Source: Aliiglaciecola sp. M165
GTDB lineage: Bacteria > Pseudomonadota > Gammaproteobacteria > Enterobacterales > Alteromonadaceae
Reading direction: 5' to 3'
Assembly: GCF_007197995.1 (NCBI RefSeq)
Contig: NZ_VKKH01000005.1
Span: forward strand, 62,001 to 126,000
DNA length: 64,000 bases
This document shows, piece after piece, positions 1 to 7,878 of this stretch. A program made the position numbers and the translations under genes. Below the pieces are notes generated by a model that saw only the letters and a list, made by a program, of their open reading frames with translations, searched no databases and was not told the origin of the DNA. The number at the start of each line of letters is the position of its first letter. Positions within the stretch are counted from its first letter, which is position 1.

Positions 1-2
1 CA

Positions 3-758
3 ATTGTGTACAAAAAAGCGGGTAAGACTGAGGAACGAGTATTTCAGTCAACAAGATCGCTGCCTAAAGCAATATCTAATGAATCGTTCGAAGAATTGTT
101 TAAATTTGAATTACTGGACGACAAACAAGCATTGTTAACCATCAATCTATTTTGGTGGCAGGACAAAGAACGTTTTTATCAGTTTACTAGAAATGCTTTC
201 CAAACAATTAAAGACAGTAATATTGAACATCTCATCATTGATGTCCGCAAAAACCCCGGAGGGGATGATGATATGTGGAAAAATGGTTTGTTGACTTATA
301 TTGCAGATAAGCCATATCGACATACAAGTAGATATACTAAAAAGATTATCGCGAAATATATGGATGAAGGCGAAACAGAAGGAGATGTTGTTACAGCTGA
401 TTATGACAAATTTGAAGCACCCTTAGACAACGAGCCGCTTAAATTCAAAGGTAAGGTTTCTGTTGTGGTGGGCAAGGTTACCTATTCTTCGGCAATCGTA
501 TTCGCAAACACTGTTCAAGACTTTGGATTTGGCAAAATTGTTGGGGAAGCTTCTGCGGGCTATTCATGGCAAACTGGCGGTATTCAGTTTTTTACCTTCC
601 CTCATTCTGGGCTAAAAGCTGTGAGTCCCAGGTTTTATTTATCTAGACCTAGCGGTAACGGTCGTGGGCAGCCTGTTTTACCCGATTTCCCGTTGTACGA
701 TAATCCGCTCAATGAGCGAGATTTAGTCAATGAGATTGTCAATAAATACGATAAATAG
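3..758 (+). CDS. S41 family peptidase, C-terminal part (5' end outside window)
   Basis: The frame is open to the left edge, so this is the C-terminal part of a longer protein; the first in-window GTG at position 6 need not be the start. The about 250 visible residues contain the S41 (tail-specific protease/CtpA) core: a beta strand followed by IIDVRKNPGG and, near residues 159-163, TYSSA, which supplies the nucleophile serine, then a GEASAG loop as in Tsp-like proteases. Family members are serine proteases, usually secreted or periplasmic, that degrade or process envelope proteins. No PDZ domain is visible; it may lie upstream or be absent. The exact substrate cannot be told. Confidence 0.75.
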   Translation: MVYKKAGKTEERVFQSTRSLPKAISNESFEELFKFELLDDKQALLTINLFWWQDKERFYQFTRNAFQTIKDSNIEHLIIDVRKNPGGDDDMWKNGLLTYIADKPYRHTSRYTKKIIAKYMDEGETEGDVVTADYDKFEAPLDNEPLKFKGKVSVVVGKVTYSSAIVFANTVQDFGFGKIVGEASAGYSWQTGGIQFFTFPHSGLKAVSPRFYLSRPSGNGRGQPVLPDFPLYDNPLNERDLVNEIVNKYDK

Positions 759-766
759 TTTTCTTG

Positions 767-922
767 CTAATTAGGGTAGCTGGAGGCTTCTAGTCTCCTA
801 CTACCCGCATACATCTCTATAAAGAATCGTCCTGTTGGCTTAGCGACCTTTAAAACAACCTTCGCACCGTGAATAAAGTTCCTCGAATATCGGTAGAGAA
901 ACGTTAGAGCCTCATTTGTCAC
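767..922 (-). other. Possible 51-codon ORF or decayed gene/structured repeat in the gap
   Basis: The 260-bp gap after the S41 gene holds an uninterrupted minus frame (open from 970 to the TAG at 767-769; first GTG at 920-922). Its product would end in YAGSRRLEASSYPN and be rich in basic and aromatic residues. I do not recognise it. There is no convincing ribosome site. The plus strand also forms a hairpin at 775-806 (GGGTAG ... CTACCC with an inner GGAG/CTCC), so the segment could be a structured repeat or the tail of a lost mobile element rather than a gene. Confidence 0.2.
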
Positions 923-1018
923 TCCCGTTAGTAATGCTGCCTCTATGCTGAAACCGGTTCTTACACCGATTCACCTTCTCGGAAGTCCGTGTGAATGTGA
1001 GACGCTTCTTATTTGGCG

Positions 1019-1555
1019 TCAAAAACCAGAATTAGGTTGTTTTAAAAAAGCAATTTCTTCCTCGGTAGATGGCCGACCTAAAATATGATTTCGATGAGGA
1101 TAACGACCAAACCTGTCGATGATTGCCTTGTGTTGTAGCTCGAAGTCCAAGGTATTGGCGTCACCAAATTCAGTAATTAACTCAACTGCTATATCATGTA
1201 TGTCTACCGATTCGCTATGCATATAGGGCATAAATAAAAAACACCTGTGTTCAATCGACATTTTCAGATGTAAGCCTTTTTCAACCGCCACTTGAGCCAG
1301 GACTAAAGCAACTGAATCATAGGCAAAAGCCTGTGCAGTATCACGAAATATATTTCGAGAGAACTGGTCCAAAAGGATCACTTCCGCCAACGCCCCATCA
1401 GGATTTTTTCGCCAATCAAAAAGTTCGCCTCGGGCAGCTTTTTGCTGCCAATCACCAAATCTTGTTTTGATTGTTAAATCAAGTTCATCAGATTTTTGCC
1501 AATGCTGATCCGGAGTTAGCTCATGAAACCAAAAATCCAAAATGTTTTGATACAT
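1019..1555 (-). CDS. DUF924 family protein
   Basis: The 178-residue product matches the DUF924 family (all-helical, TPR-like). The family signatures are the N-terminal ILDFWF, the mid-protein LLDQFSRNIFRDT and the C-terminal FGRYPHRN. Length is typical (180-200 residues). The biochemical role of the family is unknown, and the protein has no signal peptide, so it is probably cytosolic. It is followed on the same strand by a gamma-glutamylcyclotransferase-like gene upstream at 1616-2026, with a 60-bp gap; whether they share a transcript is unclear. Confidence 0.85.
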   Translation of the reverse strand: MYQNILDFWFHELTPDQHWQKSDELDLTIKTRFGDWQQKAARGELFDWRKNPDGALAEVILLDQFSRNIFRDTAQAFAYDSVALVLAQVAVEKGLHLKMSIEHRCFLFMPYMHSESVDIHDIAVELITEFGDANTLDFELQHKAIIDRFGRYPHRNHILGRPSTEEEIAFLKQPNSGF

Positions 1556-1615
1556 CTCTTTTCCTTTGACCTACATAAATTGCGTAAATAAATAATACTA
1601 TCCACAGAGCATAGG

Positions 1616-2026
1616 CTATTTACGCCATGCATTTATTTCTTCGATATAGTCCTTGGGCAAAGCAAGGCTTTTAGCGACAATGGCTAAAGATTTGGCATAC
1701 TCAACGTTTTTTCCTTGCAGCTTTTCAACTGGTAGGACATAAGTGACCGCCGACAAACTTTCACCCGTTAACGCTGTTGCTACAACTTCTTCAGGTATGT
1801 ATTCAGCGACGCTTGGTTCGCTGTATAGAGTTTGGAGTTCGTCATTTTGTAACTGCATCACAGTGCCATAACAACGCTCATCAACAGATTTAATTAATGT
1901 GGCGCGATTTCCTATCCTTAAAGCATATCCATCTACGCGAGCCAATTTGACATGCTTAGGCGCCAGGCCTTTTTGTCTCAACAGATTTTCATCCATAAAC
2001 AAACCGTAAAAAAATACTATTTTCAT
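1616..2026 (-). CDS. Gamma-glutamylcyclotransferase-like (AIG2/GGCT fold) protein
   Basis: A 136-residue protein opening with MKIVFFYGLFMDENLL, the substrate loop (YGxxMxxxxL) of the GGCT/AIG2 fold, and with CYGTVMQL as the following strand. Members cleave gamma-glutamyl amides to 5-oxoproline, or act on related amines. The general-acid glutamate cannot be assigned with certainty by eye. No signal peptide is present. Function is by family only; the substrate is unknown. Confidence 0.65.
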   Translation of the reverse strand: MKIVFFYGLFMDENLLRQKGLAPKHVKLARVDGYALRIGNRATLIKSVDERCYGTVMQLQNDELQTLYSEPSVAEYIPEEVVATALTGESLSAVTYVLPVEKLQGKNVEYAKSLAIVAKSLALPKDYIEEINAWRK

Positions 2027-2226
2027 GTGCTGCTCACTGATGCAAAGCTTATAAGTATCAAGGTGTTACTAAGTATTACTGTTAGTATTTGTTCAGCCTC
2101 TTCGAAAAACCGTGGGTGAAACTCCTTGTTTAACACCATAAATCCTTTACTCTTAGTCAATCCCTGTTTCGTCATTTATATTTTTACCCTTATTTGGCTT
2201 AGCTTTGCAACATGACTAAGGCAAAT

Positions 2227-2886
2227 ATGACTTCTCCCGTCCGCATACGTTATCAAACGATTGAAATTGGTAACAATGACATCCACCTATGTACCTTACG
2301 TGATAATCAACAATTTAACGATGACCAGGGGCTCGCCCTGGAATTGGGAATATCATCGGCAACTTGGCCTCTATTTGGCGTCATTTGGCCTGCCAGCATT
2401 GTATTAGCCCATTATGTTCTTGAATTTGATACCAGTGGTAAACGTATTCTGGAAGTAGGCTGCGGCATTGCATTGTCGAGTATTCTGTTGAATAAACAGC
2501 ATGAAAATATCACCGCAACCGATTATCACCCAGAAGTGAAGGTTTTCTTAGACAGAAACACCAAGCTAAATCAAGGTAAAGACATCGATTTTGAGCGAGT
2601 AGATTGGGCAGATGATAACAGCCAGCTTGGCAAATTTGATTTGATCATAGGGAGTGACTTACTTTATGAGGATCAGCATATCGCGCTGTTAGCGGGGTTT
2701 ATCGAAAATCACGCACAGGATAAGTGCGAAGTCATCATTGTCGACCCAGGTAGGGGTAGAGCAAGCAAGCTCAGCACCCAAATGCAGGCATTCGGATTTA
2801 CTAGCGAGCATGCTAAACCTGTCCATACAGAATACCTAGAAAAACATTTTAAAGGTCAGATTCTTAAATATTCAAGAGGGGAATAA
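2227..2886 (+). CDS. Class I SAM-dependent methyltransferase (family 16-like)
   Basis: The product carries SAM motif I (EVGCGIALSS) and the post-motif DLIIGSDLLYE seen in methyltransferase family 16 (lysine/nicotinamide N-methyltransferase-like proteins). A frame start exists at 2212, but the ATG at 2227 has AAGG five bases upstream and is preferred, giving 219 residues. The region before motif I (ATWPLFGVIWPASIVLAHYV) fits the family's conserved WPSALALAxYL element. It probably methylates a protein or small molecule in the cytosol; the substrate is not visible from the sequence. Confidence 0.8.
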   Translation: MTSPVRIRYQTIEIGNNDIHLCTLRDNQQFNDDQGLALELGISSATWPLFGVIWPASIVLAHYVLEFDTSGKRILEVGCGIALSSILLNKQHENITATDYHPEVKVFLDRNTKLNQGKDIDFERVDWADDNSQLGKFDLIIGSDLLYEDQHIALLAGFIENHAQDKCEVIIVDPGRGRASKLSTQMQAFGFTSEHAKPVHTEYLEKHFKGQILKYSRGE

Positions 2887-2897
2887 GAGAATGGAAT

Positions 2898-3380
2898 TTA
2901 GACTGCCAGAGTTATTAGTTCAGGCAACGTTTTGATTTGTTTATATCTTCCTTTTATATTGCTATGACAATCTAACGCATTTAACCAAATAGCCTTCAAG
3001 CCAGCGTCCAAGGCCGCTTGCACATCGTTATTAAAGCTGTCCCCCACCATAACCAAAGATTCGGGTTTCTCTCCCAACGCCTTGGCAACCCTAGTATAAA
3101 ATTCACCGCTTTGTTTACAGACCCCGATGTTTCCATGACAAAAATAGCCAGAGATAAATTGATCAAGCTTAACTCGTTTAAACGCTTTTTGAATGTCTTG
3201 TTCTGAAGAATCTGCCGCATTAGTCGCGACATAAATTCTTGAACGTTGAGAAAGGAGCGCCAGTACTTCATGCGCTCCGTCGACCGCCTTCACTTCTGTC
3301 CAATCACACATTTTTCCTGATTGGTCGACATAATCGACCATTAAGGTGTCGCCCCAATCAAACAAGAAGCTCTTAATCAA
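2898..3380 (-). CDS. HAD-superfamily hydrolase
   Basis: A 160-residue HAD phosphatase-like protein. Motif I is LFDWGDTLM (residues 6-14; nucleophile Asp8 and acid Asp11), motif II a threonine in VATNAADSS, and motifs III/IV lie in VMVGDSFNNDVQAALDAG. A small helical cap fits between motifs I and II, as in subfamily IA. It likely dephosphorylates a small metabolite. It converges with the methyltransferase gene, with 11 bp between the stop codons. Confidence 0.85.
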   Translation of the reverse strand: MIKSFLFDWGDTLMVDYVDQSGKMCDWTEVKAVDGAHEVLALLSQRSRIYVATNAADSSEQDIQKAFKRVKLDQFISGYFCHGNIGVCKQSGEFYTRVAKALGEKPESLVMVGDSFNNDVQAALDAGLKAIWLNALDCHSNIKGRYKQIKTLPELITLAV

Positions 3381-3431
3381 ATTATCTCCTGCAATACGAT
3401 TGAAGACGACACGCGTTTATCTGAGTCTTTA

Positions 3432-5192
3432 CTAAGATCCAATCTCTTTTTCATCATTGGCAAACAGGCTCTCCAATTCGGCCCGACCTTTTTTACTGAT
3501 TTCGATGAGATTGGGCATATCATTGGATTTGTTAATAGATTGGGTCAAAAGATGCTTGTCGTGACGTTCGAAAATATCACACATTTTGCTTGCCTGTCTT
3601 TCATCAAATCCAAAGTCCTTTAACACAACTTTAGCGGCATCTAGTCCACTGGCAAACACTTCTCGAATGTAGCTTAGATTTTCTATGTCGACCAATTGTC
3701 TGACTGTTGCCCGGTTGTGAGCGCGGACCACAAGCTTAATATGGGGGAAATGTTCACTCACTAAATGGGCGATTTTCAACGAGTCCTCTTCGCCATCAAC
3801 GGCAACGAGCAGTATTTCAGCATGTTCTATACCTGCAGCGCGCAATAAATCCAGCCGTGTTGCATCACCAAAAAATATCTTGCTGCCAAACTTTTTAACA
3901 AATTCAATTTGCTCAGCGTCTTTGTCCAGCGCGGTAAATGGAATATGGTTGGCAGCCAGGATCCTGGCCGTGACCTGTCCAAAGCGACCAAAGCCAGCAA
4001 TGATCACACGGGGTTCATCAGTTTCTCTGTGTGTATCATAAACAGGTGGACAATTTCGACTGTTAAACCACATGCTATGCAGAATGACGATGGGAGACGT
4101 CAACGCCATCGATATTCCCACAATCAAGGTGATTTGGCTGGCAAGCGCAGCATCCACCAAATTGCTCATTGCTGCTTGGCCCATTACAACGAAGGCAAAT
4201 TCGCCGCCTTGAGAAAGCATTAAACCAACACGCATTGCGTCGGTATTGCTTTGTTTAGCCGCTTTTAGAATGGCAAAAATAATGGCGGTTTTTATTACTA
4301 CCAATAAGATGGCAGCCGAAACTATGAATACCGGCTGCGACACCAACAGTTGCAAGTCAAGGTTCATTCCAATGGCGATAAAAAACAGACCTAGCAATAA
4401 ACCTTTGAAGGGTTCGATTTCGGTTTCTAATTGATGTTTGAAGCTGGAATTAGCCAACAATATACCCGCCACAAAAGCGCCCATACCCATGGATAAGCCT
4501 GCCTCTTGCATGCCTAACGCTGTCGCCATCACAATCAGTAAAGCCGCAGCAGTCATGATTTCAGAACTGCCATAATGAGAAATTAAACGCAAAAACGGAT
4601 TGATAAGGTATTTGCCCACAACTAACACCGCAACAATTGCGGCGACACTGATCCACCATGCTGGTGCGTCGGCCTGCCCACTATCAGAAAGCGCCTGCAC
4701 CAAAAGCAAAATGGGGATCACCGCCAGGTCTTGCATTAAGAGCACTGAAAACCCCTTCTGACCTGGAGGCGTGCGCAAGATATCTTGCTCGTTCATTAGC
4801 TGGATGGCAAAGGCGGTTGATGAAAGGGCTAACGCTAAACCGATAACAATGGCACTGGTCCAATCGATGCCCATCAAATATTTCACTGCCAATGAAATAG
4901 CCACAGCACTGACGAGTAATTGCCCTCCCCCCGTAAATAGGATCTGATCACGCATTTTCCAGAGTTTTTTAGGTTCGAGCTCTAACCCAATAATAAACAA
5001 CAACAACACTACGCCAAGCTCAGCAAAATGCAGGATAGTTTCTGGTTCCGATACCCAATCCATGACCGATGGACCAATCACCATGCCGGCAGCGAGATAT
5101 CCCAGAATTGCACCCAATTTGAGTCGTTTAAATATCGGCACCGCTACGACCGCGGCACCAAGAAATATCATCGAAGAACCCAGTACGCTCAT
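3432..5192 (-). CDS. Kef-type (CPA2) K+/H+ antiporter with RCK domain
   Basis: A 586-residue inner-membrane protein. About 12-13 transmembrane segments fill residues 1-375, with the CPA2 signatures ELGVVLLLFIIGLELEPKKLW and SVLLMQDLAVIPIL. A cytosolic RCK_N (Rossmann) domain follows at about 395-515, with the nucleotide loop GFGRFGQ and GDATRLDLLRAAG. This architecture is that of KefB/KefC, which expel K+ in exchange for H+ under electrophile stress and are gated by glutathione adducts. No KefF/KefG ancillary oxidoreductase gene is adjacent, so glutathione gating is not shown. The start ATG at 5192 fits the conserved N-terminus. Confidence 0.88.
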   Translation of the reverse strand: MSVLGSSMIFLGAAVVAVPIFKRLKLGAILGYLAAGMVIGPSVMDWVSEPETILHFAELGVVLLLFIIGLELEPKKLWKMRDQILFTGGGQLLVSAVAISLAVKYLMGIDWTSAIVIGLALALSSTAFAIQLMNEQDILRTPPGQKGFSVLLMQDLAVIPILLLVQALSDSGQADAPAWWISVAAIVAVLVVGKYLINPFLRLISHYGSSEIMTAAALLIVMATALGMQEAGLSMGMGAFVAGILLANSSFKHQLETEIEPFKGLLLGLFFIAIGMNLDLQLLVSQPVFIVSAAILLVVIKTAIIFAILKAAKQSNTDAMRVGLMLSQGGEFAFVVMGQAAMSNLVDAALASQITLIVGISMALTSPIVILHSMWFNSRNCPPVYDTHRETDEPRVIIAGFGRFGQVTARILAANHIPFTALDKDAEQIEFVKKFGSKIFFGDATRLDLLRAAGIEHAEILLVAVDGEEDSLKIAHLVSEHFPHIKLVVRAHNRATVRQLVDIENLSYIREVFASGLDAAKVVLKDFGFDERQASKMCDIFERHDKHLLTQSINKSNDMPNLIEISKKGRAELESLFANDEKEIGS

Positions 5193-5395
5193 GTGTTTTC
5201 CTATAGTTACGATAAACTACATTTTTTGTTAAAAAAAGCGGTAGCGATACAGAACAGCGAGCCTTAGAGCGAATTCATGCTGTGTTTGTTTTTGTTAAGA
5301 AGGCTGCGTAATATTAGCTACTTGCACAAGTCTTTGTCCATGAATTCAATTATATACTCGCACAAAACACTAAGTATTAAATAAGGAAATTATTG

Positions 5396-5974
5396 ATGTT
5401 AAAAAAACTTATCATTGCCTCTATTGCGATCACCTTTTCAATTTCTGTTAGCGCATCTGAACCAGTATGTGCTGGAATTGAAATGATTTATGATGAAAAT
5501 GGAGAGTTAATTCCGTTGGATCGTTCAGTACACCAAATCGACGAAAGCACTCCAATTTTTTATCGTAACAGCGAATTCATTCCTAATGTTTCTATAGGTC
5601 CAAGACGTTTCACGAATATTTATGTAAAGAATATTTCAGATAGAGCAGTAAACTTCTTTTTTGAGCCGGTTTACCATTCCTATACTTCTGGTCAATTGGC
5701 AACAGTTTCCCCCGAACAACTTTATGGTGTATTTGAGAGCGCTAATTCACCAATGAGTTCCTCCGGAGCCTTTATGCTTGCGAACACTCTTGGTAGGATT
5801 TACTTTTACTACAGTAGTCAAGAATATCAATTAAGTGGGAATATATATTGGGATTCTGCAACTTGCAGTACTAGCCCGATGGTAGTTACTGTAGAGTCAT
5901 ATTTTTATCAGAATTATAGCAGCGGCAGAGGTGGTATAGATAATTACTACGTAAACAACGGACAACCGTTCTAA
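5396..5974 (+). CDS. Secreted protein of unknown function
   Basis: The product is 192 residues with a Sec signal peptide (MLKKLIIASIAITFSISVSA, cleavage near residue 20). The ATG at 5396 is preferred over the in-frame TTG at 5393 because AAGGA lies eight bases upstream. The mature part is rich in Tyr, Ser and Asn, has predicted beta character, and contains two cysteines (one soon after the signal, one about 30 residues from the C-terminus) that could form a disulfide in the periplasm. I recognise no domain. Confidence 0.7.
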   Translation: MLKKLIIASIAITFSISVSASEPVCAGIEMIYDENGELIPLDRSVHQIDESTPIFYRNSEFIPNVSIGPRRFTNIYVKNISDRAVNFFFEPVYHSYTSGQLATVSPEQLYGVFESANSPMSSSGAFMLANTLGRIYFYYSSQEYQLSGNIYWDSATCSTSPMVVTVESYFYQNYSSGRGGIDNYYVNNGQPF

Positions 5975-5999
5975 ATTAAAAATTAATTTGGTCATCTGC

Positions 6000-6029
6000 G
6001 TAGACAAAGTTATAGTTAGCTTTGTCTAC
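6000..6029. terminator. Hairpin between convergent genes
   Basis: A perfect 10-bp stem (GTAGACAAAG / CTTTGTCTAC) with a 10-base loop lies between the secreted-protein gene and the kleisin gene and includes the latter's TAG stop. Neither side has a strong T-run, so termination is plausible but not certain. Confidence 0.5.
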
Positions 6030-7246
6030 CTTAAACCCAATTCCACGTCACGAATAATGAAGTTACCTGTATAGACAGGATCTATTTCCCCGGTTTGTTC
6101 GATAGCGAAATATTCTTGTTCTTCCAGGCTTAGGCCCTGATATCCACCAATCACCTGATACAACCAAGCTTCTGGATCAAATTCCAGATTGTTGTCCTGG
6201 TAATATTGCAAGGCCGTAACACGATCTCCGGAATCAATGACATGGCAGAAGTAGGCTTCTACGGCTTTTTTAAGCCGATCTTCTTCAAAGGCCACAGCAC
6301 TTTGTTGTTCTACATGAATCTGATGGGCAGCGCGTTCTGGTTGGTAATGTTTGTGTGGGCGGTTTAGTGCTCGAATAGCGCCCACTAACTGTTGGAGCTC
6401 TTTTTCATGTTCAATTCGTTGGGTATCGGCAGCAGCACTACCAATAACGCTTGGCGACTGATTAAACAGCATAGGTACTTGCGACAGACCACAATAATTA
6501 ACCGGTACAAAATCTGGGCTATGCTCCATGTGTAGCAAGAAGCCCTTAAGCAGCCGTGTACGTCCACGAAATTCACGAAATCGGCCCAACAATGCCAGCA
6601 ATCTGGCTTGTACGATGGACAATTCTTGGGTCACTCGAGAGAAGCTATGTTGCAGTGTGACGATCAGCAAATGCCGCAGCTCACGATTACTTGCTGCGAT
6701 GTCACTTAGCTGATCAAACTGAAACATTTCCAATTGGTCTAGCAACTCGGAAACTTGCGATTGTGCTAATTGGTTTTCCCGAATTTTGGCGTCGATAGAT
6801 GACACATAACCAAATTCATTATTGATACGGCTGAACAACACCCGCACATTATTTGCCAAACTTTCGGTCAGGGCATAAACATGCTCGGTGAGATCTGACA
6901 AATGTGCGTGAGACTCGGCGAATCGACCATGTTGCAGCGCTTCTTTATAATGCTGAGCAAGGGTTTTTAAACTCGCCAATGACGAGCCAATGTTGGCGTC
7001 GATCTGGCGATTACGTTCGTCATGCAAGCTGGACTCAAGCAATTGGCGCACTGCGTTTTTTAAGCGCAGCTCTGCATCCGCTTCCGGTCGCCACAAAACG
7101 CCTTGCTTAATTAAACTATCAATAACCTTGGCACTGAATTTTGCTTCATCCACACTGCCCGACAAGTACGCATGCATGATCAAATCGGCATGCCGACTCA
7201 TTGCATTGAGCAGCTTAACGCCGGCTTGATGGATATTCTGATTCAT
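6026..7246 (-). CDS. Kleisin subunit of a MksBEF/Wadjet-like condensin (MksF/JetA-type)
   Basis: The 406-residue protein is the last gene of an SMC-KITE-kleisin operon and is nearly all helical, with heptad-like stretches around residues 40-260. Homologues are often mislabelled 'phosphoenolpyruvate carboxylase'; no PEPC active-site motif is present. By position and size it should bridge the SMC heads and bind the KITE partner, forming a DNA-entrapping ring in the cytosol. It overlaps the KITE gene by four bases (ATGA, 7243-7246), so the two are translationally coupled. The assignment rests on context more than on motifs. Confidence 0.65.
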   Translation of the reverse strand: MNQNIHQAGVKLLNAMSRHADLIMHAYLSGSVDEAKFSAKVIDSLIKQGVLWRPEADAELRLKNAVRQLLESSLHDERNRQIDANIGSSLASLKTLAQHYKEALQHGRFAESHAHLSDLTEHVYALTESLANNVRVLFSRINNEFGYVSSIDAKIRENQLAQSQVSELLDQLEMFQFDQLSDIAASNRELRHLLIVTLQHSFSRVTQELSIVQARLLALLGRFREFRGRTRLLKGFLLHMEHSPDFVPVNYCGLSQVPMLFNQSPSVIGSAAADTQRIEHEKELQQLVGAIRALNRPHKHYQPERAAHQIHVEQQSAVAFEEDRLKKAVEAYFCHVIDSGDRVTALQYYQDNNLEFDPEAWLYQVIGGYQGLSLEEQEYFAIEQTGEIDPVYTGNFIIRDVELGLR

Positions 7247-7878
7247 ATCAAGCTACCTTGTTGAACCGCATTTTCTGCCTGTTCGGCAAGGGATAAAGAC
7301 TCAGTTTCATCAATGAACTTTATCACCTCAAACAAATACTCAATTTTTCCGGTCGCAATAAAAATCTGTTTGTCCTGATTCGGTCTCAATAAATACCCCA
7401 AATCTGTCAGACGTTTGAAAACTTGCTTAAGCTGTCCGTCGACTGACACGCTCGTTGAACCAAAGAGCTTGTAGTGTGATATTTTTGCCAATTGTTCACT
7501 GAATGCTGGTGTATCTTCGATGGTACCTTGCAATTCAGATAAACGAATAGCGCTGCCTTGGGTGACAGGCACGTCACTACCATTTGCCTGCTGGACAAGT
7601 AACAGCCACTCCACCAGCGGCACCAGATGGCTGGATATTTCCTGAAACTGCTGGGTCAAGACCTTACGCTCATCATCACCAAGTGATTGATATGCTGCAT
7701 AAAATACATCGCCATCGGCAGCACTAGCGAGGGTTCGGTTTAGCACGTTGAGTTGCGATTCAATTTTATCGCTATTGCCGCTGGCTTTGAGATATCGCCA
7801 GCCGTCCTCATCGCTAATTTGACAGATAAAGACACCCGACAATAGGCGCTCTAAAATTCGACCTTGTTCGGTGATCAT
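7243..7878 (-). CDS. KITE-type condensin subunit (MksE/JetB-like, DUF4194-like)
   Basis: A 211-residue protein with winged-helix character (YKLFGSTSVSVDGQLKQVFKRLTDLGYLLRPN) as in MksE/JetB/DUF4194 proteins, which dimerise on the kleisin and regulate the SMC ATPase and DNA binding. It sits between the SMC and kleisin genes and overlaps each by four bases (7875-7878 and 7243-7246). This coupling fits subunits made in fixed ratio. Identification is by size, position and helix-wing pattern; no catalytic residues are expected. Confidence 0.65.
   Translation of the reverse strand: MITEQGRILERLLSGVFICQISDEDGWRYLKASGNSDKIESQLNVLNRTLASAADGDVFYAAYQSLGDDERKVLTQQFQEISSHLVPLVEWLLLVQQANGSDVPVTQGSAIRLSELQGTIEDTPAFSEQLAKISHYKLFGSTSVSVDGQLKQVFKRLTDLGYLLRPNQDKQIFIATGKIEYLFEVIKFIDETESLSLAEQAENAVQQGSLI

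Noticed and set aside
6026-7246. Phosphoenolpyruvate carboxylase
   Set aside because: Homologues often carry this label, but PEPC is about 900 residues with known active-site motifs that are absent; the SMC-KITE context explains the gene.
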